A stretch of 64,000 bases of DNA from positions 124,001 through 188,000 of the forward strand of contig NZ_BAGK01000127.1 of NCBI RefSeq assembly GCF_000308795.1, given 5' to 3'. Shown here piece after piece: positions 6,650-14,733 of the stretch. The stretch's first letter is position 1; every line of letters starts with the position of its first letter. The DNA is from Nocardia thailandica NBRC 100428. GTDB lineage: Bacteria > Actinomycetota > Actinomycetes > Mycobacteriales > Mycobacteriaceae. The position numbers and the translations under genes were made by a program. Below the pieces are notes generated by a model. That model did not search any database, had not been told where the DNA came from, and saw only the letters and a list, made by a program, of their open reading frames with translations.

Positions 6650-7507
6650 TCAGGCGCTGTAGTCGTAGAAACCGCGGCCGGTCTTGCGGCCGAGACGGCC
6701 CGCGTCGACCATGCGGCGCAGCAGCGCCGGCGGGGCCAGGTGCGGCTCGGCGAACTCCGCGTAGAGCGACTCCGAGGCGGCCAGCGCGATGTCGAGACCC
6801 ACGGTGTCGAGCAGGGTCAGCGGGCCCATCGGGTACCCGCAGCCGCCCTTCATCGCCGCGTCGATGTCCTCGGCGGTGGCGTATCCGGACTCGAGCATGC
6901 GCACCGCCGAACACAGGTACGGGATGAGCAGCGCGTTGACGATGAAGCCCGAGCGGTCACCGGCCTGCACGGTGGTCTTGCCCAGGGTGTTCTTGGCGTA
7001 GTCGGTGACCGCGGCGGCGGTCTCCGGCGCGGTCACCAGGGTGGAGATGATCTCCACCAGCGGCATCACCGGCACCGGGTTGAAGAAGTGCACGCCGACG
7101 ACCCGCTCGGGACGCTGGGTGGCCCCGGCGACCTTGATCACCGGGATCGAGGAGGTGTTGGTGGCCAGGATGCCCTCGGGCTTGACGATCGAGTCCAGCT
7201 TGCCGAAGATCTCGTACTTCAGCGACTCGATCTCCGGGGCCGCCTCGATGACCAGGTCACGGTCGGCGAACTCGTCGATGTCGAGGGTGACCCGCACGCG
7301 GGCGATCGCCGCGTCGGCGTCCTCCTGGCTGATCTTGCCCCGGGCCACGCCGCGGCTGATGGAGGTGGCGATGCGCGCCTGGGCGGCGTCGGCGAACTCC
7401 TGCTTGGTCTCGAGCACGAGCACCGAGCTCCCGGCCTTCGCGCACACCTCGGCGATACCGGCACCCATCGTGCCGCCACCGATCACACCGATCAACTCCA
7501 CTGACAT
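6650..7507 (-). CDS. fadB2: 3-hydroxybutyryl-CoA dehydrogenase
   Basis: A 285-residue NAD(P)-dependent 3-hydroxyacyl-CoA dehydrogenase that interconverts acetoacetyl-CoA and 3-hydroxybutyryl-CoA. The Rossmann motif is GVIGGGTMGAGIAEVCAKAG. NTSSIPV, GVHFFNPVPVMPLVE with the catalytic His, and GDRSGFIVNALLIPYL with the family Asn are all present. The C-terminal domain (GCGYPMGPLTLLDTVGLDI) is complete. The length is normal for mycobacterial FadB2. The ATG at 7507 is preceded by GGAG at short spacing; a GTG one codon upstream is possible. It runs in the same direction as the PhaC-like hydrolase upstream, which also handles acyl chemistry. Confidence 0.92.
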   Translation of the reverse strand: MSVELIGVIGGGTMGAGIAEVCAKAGSSVLVLETKQEFADAAQARIATSISRGVARGKISQEDADAAIARVRVTLDIDEFADRDLVIEAAPEIESLKYEIFGKLDSIVKPEGILATNTSSIPVIKVAGATQRPERVVGVHFFNPVPVMPLVEIISTLVTAPETAAAVTDYAKNTLGKTTVQAGDRSGFIVNALLIPYLCSAVRMLESGYATAEDIDAAMKGGCGYPMGPLTLLDTVGLDIALAASESLYAEFAEPHLAPPALLRRMVDAGRLGRKTGRGFYDYSA

Positions 7508-7603
7508 CACTCCAATAGCTCGTGTTCGTCATCGACTGACGCACGCTATTCCACAGGGCCGCGAGCGCGGAGGTGTGGGTGGGGTGGGTGAACAGGTTCC
7601 GGC

Positions 7604-8653
7604 TCAGGCCCCGACCAGGCGCGACGCGCCGAGGAAGTCCGCAATCGCCGCCCAGGTCGTCGAGGGCGCCTCCGGCCCGGCGATGATGCCGAGGTGGCTG
7701 CCCTCGACCTGCACGAACCGCACCTCGGCGGCGCCGGTGAGCACCTCGGTGCCCGCGCGCACCGAGGCCGCCGAGGCCAGCTTGTCGCGGGTGCCGCCGA
7801 CCAGCAGGACCGGCACGGTCAGCTTGCTCAGGTCGATGGCGTTGTGCGGGCCCAGATGCACCGTGCCCTTCCACATCTCGTTGCGCACGATGAACTGGCG
7901 GTGGGCCTGACGGTAGAAGCGGCCGGGGTAGCCGGGCATCTCGTCCATGAACCGGTCCACCGACTGCATGCGGGCCAGGGTCTCGGTGTCGGTGATGTTG
8001 CGCAGGATGTACCAGGGCTTGGTCAGTTCGCGGTCGAAGGCCTGGATGCGGAAACCGGCGCGCACCGCGTACTTGGGCACGCCGCCGATCAGGCGAACCG
8101 GCACGGTGACCTCGCGGCCGCCGGTGATCCTGCCCAGCTGCCGGGCCAGGCTGATCTGGCCGTTGCGGCGCTGGTCGAAGGGGCTGCCGACGGCGGTGAC
8201 CGAGGCGATCGGCCGCTCGGGGTGGGCGGCGGCGGTCAGCAGGCTCATGGTGCCGCCGAAGGACCAGCCGATGAGGTCGACCTCGGCGTCGTCGTTGGCG
8301 GCGCTGACCTGGCCGATGGCGGTGGGCACGATGTCGTCGACCCATTCCTCGAATCCCAGGTCACGGTCGGCGTAGGTGATCTCGCCGTAGTCGACGACGT
8401 AGACCTCGCGGCCCAGGTCGAGCAGGAACCGGACCAGGCTCTGGCTGGGCCGGATGTCGTAGCAGGTGATGGTGACGGCCAGCGGCGGCACCAGCAGCAC
8501 CGGGTTGCCGGTGGCGGGGGTGTCGCGGCGGTAGCGCAGCAGCCGGCGATGCGGTGCATCGGACACCACGTCCGACGGTGTCGGGGAGTAGGGCTCGATT
8601 CCGCTGCCGAAGAGGGCGCCCGCATTGCGCAGCGCGACATCCAGAGCGACCAC
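7604..8653 (-). CDS. Alpha/beta hydrolase, polyhydroxyalkanoate synthase-like
   Basis: A 349-residue protein with a PhaC-like core: PVLLVPPLAVTITCYDIRPS, RFLLDLGREVYVVDYGE and VDLIGWSFGGTMSLLTAAAHP. The nucleophile elbow is GWSFGG, with Ser where true PHA synthases have Cys, so polymerisation is doubtful and hydrolase or acyltransferase activity is more likely. Later VLLVGGTRDKLAS carries the Asp and VEGSHLGIIAG the His of a triad. The GTG start at 8653 has GGAGGA upstream. It lies upstream of fadB2 in the same orientation with a 96-base gap. An imperfect palindrome at 8681-8709 may control it. Confidence 0.75.
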   Translation of the reverse strand: MVALDVALRNAGALFGSGIEPYSPTPSDVVSDAPHRRLLRYRRDTPATGNPVLLVPPLAVTITCYDIRPSQSLVRFLLDLGREVYVVDYGEITYADRDLGFEEWVDDIVPTAIGQVSAANDDAEVDLIGWSFGGTMSLLTAAAHPERPIASVTAVGSPFDQRRNGQISLARQLGRITGGREVTVPVRLIGGVPKYAVRAGFRIQAFDRELTKPWYILRNITDTETLARMQSVDRFMDEMPGYPGRFYRQAHRQFIVRNEMWKGTVHLGPHNAIDLSKLTVPVLLVGGTRDKLASAASVRAGTEVLTGAAEVRFVQVEGSHLGIIAGPEAPSTTWAAIADFLGASRLVGA

Positions 8654-9019
8654 AACATCCTCCGCGTTCCCGAACCCACCTAACTATGTTGGACAGGCTG
8701 TCACAGTTACCGGCGGTTAACAAGCCGGGGTGGGGTATCCCACACCGCTCCGACCGGCCGGGACCGGGCGCGGTGTGACCAGGCTCACCGCGTCGAATCC
8801 TCGCGCGGCGACGGGTGCGCTGAGCTGGTCGTTCGTCCGGACCGCGCGCGCCCGGCGCCGGAAAATCGCGTGATTCGTGTCGGTGGTGCGCGGAATACTG
8901 GCCCGCGCTCGATGAGTTCGACCCAGCGGCTCCGTCTGCACTGTTGCAGCGCCCGCACACGGCCGAGCGCCGGGCCCCAGCCTTTTCCCGCCCCACAGTC
9001 TTCCCCTGGAGGTACCCCC
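8654..9019. other. Divergent intergenic region
   Basis: 366 bases between the leftward PhaC-like gene and the rightward exporter, holding both promoters. Apart from the inverted repeat at 8681-8709, no gene, RNA or further repeat was recognised. The exporter's ribosome site (TGGAGGTACCCCC) is at its right end. Confidence 0.5.
8681..8709. promoter_or_regulatory. Imperfect inverted repeat, possible operator
   Basis: TAACTATG and CACAGTTA (7 of 8 positions symmetric) flank an inner GACAG-G-CTGTC repeat. It lies 28 bases upstream of the GTG start at 8653, where a repressor could act. The binder is unknown. Confidence 0.35.
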
Positions 9020-10516
9020 ATGACGATCGACCAACACGCTCCACCCACGGGCGGGCGTACCCCGACCGTCATCCGGGTCCTGGTGCTGGCCACCTTCGTG
9101 GTCATCCTCAACGAGACCATCATGATCAACGCCATCCCGCGGCTGATGACCGATCTGGAGGTCACCGAGAGCGCCGCCCAGTGGGTCTCCACCGCGTTCA
9201 TGCTCACCATGGCCGCGGTCATCCCGACCACCGGCTGGTTCCTGCAGCGCGTGCCGACCCGCACCGCCTACACCACCGCCATGGGTGTGTTCATCGCGGG
9301 CACCCTGCTCTCGGCGCTGGCCCCGACCTTCGCGGTCCTGCTGGCCGGACGCATCATCCAGGCGGGCGGCACCGCGGTCATGATGCCGCTGCTGATGACC
9401 ACGCTGATGACGGTGGTCCCCGAACAGGATCGCGGCAAGGTCATGGGCAACGTGACCCTGGCGATCTCGGTCGCCCCGGCGATGGGCCCGGTCATCTCCG
9501 GCCTGGTCCTGCAGGTCGGGTCGTGGCGCTGGCTGTTCGCGCTGATGCTGCCGATCGCCGGCGTGGTGACCTGGCTGGGTCTCGGCCGGCTCGAGAACAT
9601 CGGGGAGCCGCAGGCGGGCGCGATCGACTGGTTCTCGGTGGTGCTGGCGGCGCTGGGCTTCGGCGGACTGGTGTACGGCCTGAGCCGCTTCGAATCCGGC
9701 GCGCTCGGCCTGCCCTCGGGCATCGTGGCCGCGGGCGTCGCGCTGATCGCGGTGTTCGCCTGGCGTCAGCTGTCGCTGCAGCGGTCGGGCACCCCGCTGC
9801 TCGACCTGCGGGTCCTGCTGGCGGGCACCTACACCAAGGCACTGATTCTGATGTCGGTCGCGTTCCTGGCGATGCTCGGCTCGATGATCCTGCTGCCGCT
9901 GTACCTGCAGAACCTGCGCCACCTGTCCCCGCTGGAGACCGGCCTGCTGGTCATGCCGGGCGGGCTGGCGATGGGTCTGCTCGGCCCGACCGTGGGCAAG
10001 CTGTTCGACCGCTTCGGCGGCCGCGTCCTGGTCATCCCCGGATCGATCGCCATCACCGCGGCACTGGCCGGCTTCACCACCATCACCCTGACGACCCCGT
10101 ACTGGGTGCTGCTGGCGCTGCACGTGCTGCTCATGGTCGCGCTGGCCGCCACCTTCACCCCGGTCTTCACGCTGGGCCTCGGCGCGCTGCCGATGAACCT
10201 GTACTCGCACGGCAGTTCCATGCTCGGCACCCTGCAGCAGGTGGCCGCGGCGTTCGGCACCGCGCTGGTCATCACGCTGATGTCGGCGCGTTCCAAGGAC
10301 CTCATCGCCGAGGGCGTGGAACCGGTCGTCGCCCACCTGGACGGGATGAAGCTGGCCTTCCTCGTCTCGGCGGCGCTGTCGCTGCTGGTCATCGCCATGG
10401 CGGTGCTGCTGCCCAACCGGGCCGCCGCCGACCCCCACGCCGGGCCCGCCGAGGTCCCGGCCGCCGATCCCGCGCCGCAGGACGCGGCCGAGACCCCGGT
10501 GCTCACCAAGAGCTGA
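9020..10516 (+). CDS. DHA2-family major facilitator drug exporter
   Basis: A 498-residue MFS protein with about 14 hydrophobic segments, as in the DHA2 (EmrB/QacA-type) family. Diagnostic features are the acidic first helix with LNETIMINAIPRLMTDL, and SAAQWVSTAFMLTMAAVIPT followed by TGWFLQRVPTR. Motif C-like SVAPAMGPVISGLVL lies in helix 5. The C-terminal tail of about 40 residues is Pro/Ala-rich. It should export drugs or other hydrophobic compounds by proton antiport across the cytoplasmic membrane. The ATG at 9020 has a GGAGG site. No regulator lies next to it, and a strong terminator follows. Confidence 0.88.
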   Translation: MTIDQHAPPTGGRTPTVIRVLVLATFVVILNETIMINAIPRLMTDLEVTESAAQWVSTAFMLTMAAVIPTTGWFLQRVPTRTAYTTAMGVFIAGTLLSALAPTFAVLLAGRIIQAGGTAVMMPLLMTTLMTVVPEQDRGKVMGNVTLAISVAPAMGPVISGLVLQVGSWRWLFALMLPIAGVVTWLGLGRLENIGEPQAGAIDWFSVVLAALGFGGLVYGLSRFESGALGLPSGIVAAGVALIAVFAWRQLSLQRSGTPLLDLRVLLAGTYTKALILMSVAFLAMLGSMILLPLYLQNLRHLSPLETGLLVMPGGLAMGLLGPTVGKLFDRFGGRVLVIPGSIAITAALAGFTTITLTTPYWVLLALHVLLMVALAATFTPVFTLGLGALPMNLYSHGSSMLGTLQQVAAAFGTALVITLMSARSKDLIAEGVEPVVAHLDGMKLAFLVSAALSLLVIAMAVLLPNRAAADPHAGPAEVPAADPAPQDAAETPVLTKS

Positions 10517-10529
10517 CCCCTCGGCCCCG

Positions 10530-10565
10530 CGAAGCCCCGTCGTCCCGCCGGACGACGGGGCTTCG
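10530..10565 (+). terminator. Strong hairpin terminator
   Basis: Perfect 16-bp stem (10530-10545 with 10550-10565) with a CGCC loop, 14 bases after the exporter stop. It is one of the clearest terminators in the window. Confidence 0.85.
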
Positions 10566-10732
10566 TCCTGTCCGGGGACGGTCTCGCCGCGACCGCCACC
10601 GGAGCGCTCGCCCCGGGGACACGCGAGGCGAACGCCGGTGACGGCGATGCGTGGCCCGCGGTCGCTACCGTGACCCTCGGCATGCCGCCGCAACGGCGGC
10701 CCTCGATCAGCGAATCCGGGAGGACACCGCGG

Positions 10733-11080
10733 ATGAGCGCGTATCCGTATCCACCCGCGCGGCGGCGGGGCGGCTGGGGGACCGGCGCCGGATTGGTGAC
10801 GGCGGTGTTCGTGTTCCTCCCCGCCAGTTTCTACCTGCGCCAGAGCCTGCACCTGCCGGGGATCCCGACCGGCGGTCAGCCGCTGCGGGAGGTCCCGCTG
10901 ACCTACTGGCTGTCGTGGGCGGGCGCGCTCGGCGTGCTCGCCGCCCCCGCGGGCGTGGCCGCGCTGCTTCCCCGTGTCCGCGCGGCCGCGAGCGCCTACG
11001 CCGGGGCCGCGCTCGGCGCCGGCGCGCTGCTGGCGGCGATGGTGATCGCCTGCGAGATCACCGGATTCGGCCCGTCGTGA
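10733..11080 (+). CDS. Small membrane protein, three predicted helices
   Basis: A 115-residue protein I do not recognise. A Pro/Arg-rich N-terminus (SAYPYPPARRRGG) precedes three hydrophobic segments: GAGLVTAVFVFLPASFYL, YWLSWAGALGVLAAPAGVAA and AYAGAALGAGALLAAMVIA. The start at 10733 follows GGGAGG at about 9 bases. It stands alone between a terminator and a convergent TetR gene. Base composition and codon use match the neighbours, so it is probably real. Confidence 0.6.
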   Translation: MSAYPYPPARRRGGWGTGAGLVTAVFVFLPASFYLRQSLHLPGIPTGGQPLREVPLTYWLSWAGALGVLAAPAGVAALLPRVRAAASAYAGAALGAGALLAAMVIACEITGFGPS

Positions 11081-11104
11081 CCGGGGGGCCGGGGGAGCGG
11101 GCCG

Positions 11105-11698
11105 TCAGCCCCGGGAGGCGAGTGCCCCGTGGAGCAGGGTGTCGAGGATCCGTTCGAGATCACCGGCGCCGAGCTCGCGTCCCCGCAACAGCAGCCGCAG
11201 CCAGATCGCGCCGGCGAGCAGGTCCATGACCGTCTCCGGGTCCGTGCCCGCGGCGAGTTCGCCGCGCTCGACGGCCCGGTCGAAGATCGGCCGCTCCCTG
11301 GCCAGGCGGTCGGCGAAGAAGGCGCGCCCGAGTTCGGCGAGCTCGGGCCTGCGCGGCGCGGCCGCCAGCACCGGGCCGATGACGGCGGCGCTGTCGGGGC
11401 CGGTCAGCAGGCCGACGATGCCCTCGGCGAGCGCGCGCAGATCGCCGCGCAGGGAACCGGTGTCGGGCAGGGTGAACGCCAGCAGCGGCGAGCGAACCAG
11501 CGCGGCGGCCAGCAGCGCGTCCTTGGACGGCCACCACCGGTAGAGCGTCGTCTTGTTGACCCCCGCCCGCGCCGCCACCGCCTCCACGGTCAGCCCGTCG
11601 TAGCCCTTGTCGGTCACCAGGGCCAGCGTCGCCGCGAAGATCTCGGCCGCTTTGCGGGGACCCTGCCCGTTCGGTGTCGCCACATCCACGGCGATCAA
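11105..11698 (-). CDS. TetR/AcrR-family transcriptional regulator
   Basis: A 197-residue one-component repressor. The helix-turn-helix is at about residues 33-57 (LTVEAVAARAGVNKTTLYRW), followed by WPSKDALL, the usual TetR motif. The C-terminal ligand domain ends in a helix-rich stretch (LAGAIWLRLLLRGREL). The start is uncertain: TTG at 11698, with in-frame GTG codons a few residues later. It is divergent from the HXXEE protein at 11809. The gap carries two copies of an operator-like palindrome, one touching this start, so autorepression plus control of the neighbour is likely. Confidence 0.85.
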   Translation of the reverse strand: MIAVDVATPNGQGPRKAAEIFAATLALVTDKGYDGLTVEAVAARAGVNKTTLYRWWPSKDALLAAALVRSPLLAFTLPDTGSLRGDLRALAEGIVGLLTGPDSAAVIGPVLAAAPRRPELAELGRAFFADRLARERPIFDRAVERGELAAGTDPETVMDLLAGAIWLRLLLRGRELGAGDLERILDTLLHGALASRG

Positions 11699-11700
11699 TA

Positions 11701-11722
11701 TACAACGCGACGTTGCGTTGCG
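11701..11722. promoter_or_regulatory. Second, imperfect TetR operator copy
   Basis: This 22-base segment matches the inner 22 bases of the perfect palindrome at 11741-11766 at 19 positions. It directly abuts the TetR start codon, so a repressor bound here would block the regulator's own expression. Confidence 0.6.
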
Positions 11723-11740
11723 AACCGCGCCGGATTACCG

Positions 11741-11766
11741 TTTGCAACGCAACGTTGCGTTGCAAA
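11741..11766. promoter_or_regulatory. Perfect 26-bp palindrome, TetR operator
   Basis: TTTGCAACGCAAC at 11741-11753 followed directly by its exact reverse complement at 11754-11766. It lies between the divergent TetR gene and the HXXEE gene, 42 bases upstream of the latter's ATG. This is the expected position and form of a TetR-family operator. Confidence 0.8.
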
Positions 11767-11808
11767 GCGGCGGTGCCGAACCGCTCCCGATCGACGACAG
11801 GACGAGAC

Positions 11809-12306
11809 ATGCGCACGACGACCGTGGCCTGGGGCCTGCTGCTGGCCTGGCTGGCCAACGACACCGAGGAGTGGTTCACCATGGCGCCGTGGTCGCGGCG
11901 CGTGGCCGCCGACCCGGATCGCGCGGCGACGGGCCCGGCGTGGCTGCGCAGGCCCGTCTCCGACGAGCACGCGCACACCGCGATCGCGCTGATGGGTGGC
12001 CTGGTCACCGCGGCCGCCGCGGCCGGGGCGGCGACCGGCGGGCGGTCGCGGTTCTTCCAGGCCGCCCTGGTCGGCTTCGGCGCCCACGGGTTCGGGCACC
12101 TGGCCCTGAGCGCCGCGCACCGGGGTTACACCCCGGGCGTGGCGACCGCGCCCACCGTCGTCATCCCGTACGCGCTGTGGGCATGGCGGGAGCTGGGCCG
12201 TGCCGGGGTGCGGCGCGCCGACGCGGGCACGTGGCTCGGCGCGGCCGCGCTGGTGCCCGCCTCGCTGGCGCTGACCCACCTGGCCGCGGAGCGGCTGACG
12301 CGCTGA
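11809..12306 (+). CDS. HXXEE-type membrane protein
   Basis: A 165-residue protein with about four to five hydrophobic segments. The opening WGLLLAWLANDTEEWFTMAPW fits the HXXEE-family signature region (a conserved acidic pair EE after the first helix); here the usual His position reads N or D. Another conserved spot is GFGAHGFGHLALSAAHRGYTPGV. HXXEE proteins are integral membrane proteins of unknown function, often controlled by a neighbouring TetR regulator, as seems true here. The ATG at 11809 follows CAGGACGAG. It ends flush against the convergent ppk2 gene. Confidence 0.7.
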   Translation: MRTTTVAWGLLLAWLANDTEEWFTMAPWSRRVAADPDRAATGPAWLRRPVSDEHAHTAIALMGGLVTAAAAAGAATGGRSRFFQAALVGFGAHGFGHLALSAAHRGYTPGVATAPTVVIPYALWAWRELGRAGVRRADAGTWLGAAALVPASLALTHLAAERLTR

Positions 12307-13242
12307 TCAGGAACCGACGACGTTGCGGGCGCGCCCGACGATGAGCGGGTCGGCGGGGGCGACGACCTCGGGATCCTTGTTGTCGTAGTCGAACAGGCCG
12401 AGGACGTGGCGCATGGCGTTGAGGCGGGCCCGCTTCTTGTCGTTGCTCTTGACCACCGTCCAGGGGGCGATATCGGTGTCGGTGTGGGCGAAGTTCTCCT
12501 CCTTGGCCGCGGTGTAGTCGTCCCACTTGTCCAGGGAGGCCAGGTCCATCGGGGACAGCTTCCACTGGCGGACGGGGTCGACCTGGCGGATGGCGAAGCG
12601 GGTGCGCTGCTCCAGCGGCGAGACCGAGAACCAGAACTTCACCAGGTCGATCCCGTCGTCGACGAGCATGCGCTCGAACAACGGCACCTGAGCCAGGAAG
12701 CGCCGATGCTGTTCGGGGGTGCAGAAACCCATCACCCGCTCGACGCCCGCCCGGTTGTACCAGGAGCGGTCGAACAGCACGATTTCCCCGGCCGCGGGTA
12801 GGTGCTCCACATACCGCTGGAAGTACCACTGGGTCTGCTCGCGGGTGGTCGGCTTCTCCAGCGCCACCACGCGCGCCCCGCGCGGATTGAGATGTTCCAT
12901 GAACCGTTTGATCGTGCCGCCCTTGCCCGCCGCGTCGCGGCCCTCGAACACGATGACCAGCCGTCTGCCGTTGGCCTTGACCCAGTTCTGCAGCTTGAGC
13001 AGCTCGATCTGCAGCAGCCGCTTGTCGGCCTCGTAGACCGGGCGCTCGAGGCGCGCGGGGTAGGGGTAGTCCTCGCGCCAGGTGTCGACGACGTAGCCGC
13101 CGTCGGCGGTGAGCAGCAGCGGGTCGTCGTCGTCGAGATCGTCGACGGTGAAGCCGGTGGTGTCGGTCAGATCGATCGCGGTCGCGAGATCGGCGATCTC
13201 GCTCAGGTCGCGCAGCAGCGGCGGGGTGGCGAAGTCGGTCAT
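12307..13242 (-). CDS. ppk2: Polyphosphate kinase 2
   Basis: A 311-residue PPK2-family enzyme that transfers phosphate between polyphosphate and nucleoside di- or monophosphates. Walker A is FEGRDAAGKGGTIKRF; Walker B with lid is VLFDRSWYNRAGVERVMGFC. VKFWFSVSPLEQRTRF and WKLSPMDLASLDKWDDY are class I PPK2 signatures. The acidic N-terminal extension (DLDDDDPLLLTADGGYVVDT) is typical. The single catalytic domain and length suggest class I, usually favouring nucleoside diphosphates, but substrate preference cannot be read with certainty. The ATG is at 13242. It runs alongside the metallophosphoesterase gene, with a gap of about 50 bases. Confidence 0.93.
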   Translation of the reverse strand: MTDFATPPLLRDLSEIADLATAIDLTDTTGFTVDDLDDDDPLLLTADGGYVVDTWREDYPYPARLERPVYEADKRLLQIELLKLQNWVKANGRRLVIVFEGRDAAGKGGTIKRFMEHLNPRGARVVALEKPTTREQTQWYFQRYVEHLPAAGEIVLFDRSWYNRAGVERVMGFCTPEQHRRFLAQVPLFERMLVDDGIDLVKFWFSVSPLEQRTRFAIRQVDPVRQWKLSPMDLASLDKWDDYTAAKEENFAHTDTDIAPWTVVKSNDKKRARLNAMRHVLGLFDYDNKDPEVVAPADPLIVGRARNVVGS

Positions 13243-13292
13243 TCCGCGACGTTAACGACCGAATCCGACCGGCCGGTGAACGCCAGGTGCCC

Positions 13293-14414
13293 TCAGGCGG
13301 CGCGCAACACGAGCACGCTGACCTCGCTGGGGGCGAACAGCCGCAGCGGAGGACCCCAGAATCCCGTGCCCCGGCTGGTGTAGAGCTGGGTGTTGTGCCC
13401 GTGGCGGCTCAGCCCCGCCACGACCGGCTGGTCGAGGCGCACCAGGTAGTGGAAGGGCCAGATCTGGCCGCCGTGGGTGTGCCCGGAGATCTGCAGGTCG
13501 ACGTTGCCCGCGACCGCCTCGACGATCTGCTTGGGCTGGTGGGCCAGCAGCACCACCGGCGCCTTCGGCGCGCCGGCGAGCGCGGCGGGCAGGTCGGGGC
13601 CGTGCCCGGGCAGGGCGATGCCGGTGGGGTCGTCGATGCCGGCCAGCACGAGCTGGTCGTCGCCGCGGGTCAGCACGCGGTGCTCGTTGCGCAACGGCTG
13701 CCAGCCGAGGGCGCGCATGTGCTCGATCCAGGCGAGCGCGTCGCCGAAGTACTCGTGGTTACCGGTGATGTAGAACTTGCCGAGCGGGGCCTGGACCCCG
13801 GCGAGCGGATCGACCTGGGCCTTGCGGCGCTCGAACGGGCCGTCGGCGAGATCGCCCGCGTGGCAGGCGATGTCGGGGTGCTGGGCGTTGACCAGTTCGA
13901 CGACCCGCCGCGACCAGCGTTCGCGGTCGGTGGCGGCGAAGTGGGTGTCGGTCACCACGACGACCCGCACGCCGTCCAGCGCGGCGCCGAGCCCGGTGAT
14001 CGGCACCTCGACGGTGCGCACGCGCGGCAGCCGCCGCGCCTCGTACATCGCCCAGGCGACGAGGGCGGCCGTGAGCGCGGCCACCGCGACGGCCACCGCC
14101 GCGGCCGTGTCCGCCACGCCGGCCAGGCTCAGCACGCCGCCGACGACCGCCCCGGCGATCGACCAGGTGAACAGGATCCAGGCCACCCCGAGCAGGGTGT
14201 CGCCGACGAGCACGGCGGCGTCGGACTGGGCGGGGCCGTGCCCGAGGATCATGGTCACCGGCAGCAGCAGCGTCAGCCCGACCCACAGGGCGGTCCCGGT
14301 CCAGAACCAGGGCCCGCCCGAGCCGGCGGGCGCGGCGACGAGGGTCCACCACGGTGCCGCGAACAGCAACGCGGCGACGGTGAGGGCGATGAGCAGGCGC
14401 AGAGCGATCTTCAC
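13293..14414 (-). CDS. Membrane-anchored metallophosphoesterase
   Basis: A 373-residue protein. About four membrane segments cover residues 1-125. The calcineurin-like domain has all usual metal motifs: VVVTDTHFAATDRERW (D-x-H), ACHAGDLADG (GDxxD type), YITGNHEYFGD (GNHE), VLLAHQPKQIVE and QISGHTHGGQIWPF (GHTH). The site should hold two metals and face the cytoplasm or envelope. The GTG start at 14414 gives MKIALRLLIALTV, a sensible membrane start; the open frame continues far upstream without homology. Relatives are annotated as YkuE/YaeI-type phosphodiesterases. Confidence 0.88.
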   Translation of the reverse strand: MKIALRLLIALTVAALLFAAPWWTLVAAPAGSGGPWFWTGTALWVGLTLLLPVTMILGHGPAQSDAAVLVGDTLLGVAWILFTWSIAGAVVGGVLSLAGVADTAAAVAVAVAALTAALVAWAMYEARRLPRVRTVEVPITGLGAALDGVRVVVVTDTHFAATDRERWSRRVVELVNAQHPDIACHAGDLADGPFERRKAQVDPLAGVQAPLGKFYITGNHEYFGDALAWIEHMRALGWQPLRNEHRVLTRGDDQLVLAGIDDPTGIALPGHGPDLPAALAGAPKAPVVLLAHQPKQIVEAVAGNVDLQISGHTHGGQIWPFHYLVRLDQPVVAGLSRHGHNTQLYTSRGTGFWGPPLRLFAPSEVSVLVLRAA

Positions 14415-14522
14415 GTGACGGGTCCTCGGGGGCAGGGCCGGAACTCGCTGCCCCGGACGCCGTCCATAGTAGCGGAGGAATGACCTCCGATTAGCGGGCG
14501 GGACGCGGCGCGCACCGACCCT

Positions 14523-14547
14523 GTTCGAGCGGCCGCCGCGCGGGTAT
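14523..14547 (+). promoter_or_regulatory. SigB/SigF-type promoter
   Basis: GTTC (14523-14526), a 15-base spacer, then GGGTAT (14542-14547). It is one base off the GTTT-N15-GGGTAT layout seen before csbD. It lies 36 bases before the small gene at 14583. Confidence 0.65.
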
Positions 14548-14582
14548 GTCCCGTCGTGCCACACCGACGAGAAAGGACCGCC

Positions 14583-14729
14583 ATGAGCCTGCGTGACACC
14601 ATCGCCCAGCTGCATCAGGACATCACCACCGCCGAGGACACCGGCGACCACGACACCGCCGCGCGCCTGCGCCGCGAGCTCGAGGAGGCGCAGCGGGCCG
14701 AGCGGGACGCCGGTCGCGGCGAAGGCTGA
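14583..14729 (+). CDS. 48-residue helical protein, probable stress gene
   Basis: A small gene reading MSLRDTIAQLHQDITTAEDT and then an acidic/basic alternating helix (ARLRRELEEAQRAERDAGRG). It is hydrophilic and fully helix-compatible, with no known motif. Support for a real gene is the AGAAAGGA ribosome site before the ATG at 14583 and the SigB/SigF-type promoter at 14523-14547. A cytoplasmic stress-induced helper protein is a guess. Confidence 0.6.
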   Translation: MSLRDTIAQLHQDITTAEDTGDHDTAARLRRELEEAQRAERDAGRGEG

Positions 14730-14733
14730 GCGC

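Noticed and set aside
8735..8745. GGGTAT in the region upstream of the DHA2 exporter
   Set aside because: The nearest GTT-like -35 is at a wrong spacing (13-14 bases) and the gene start is about 275 bases away.
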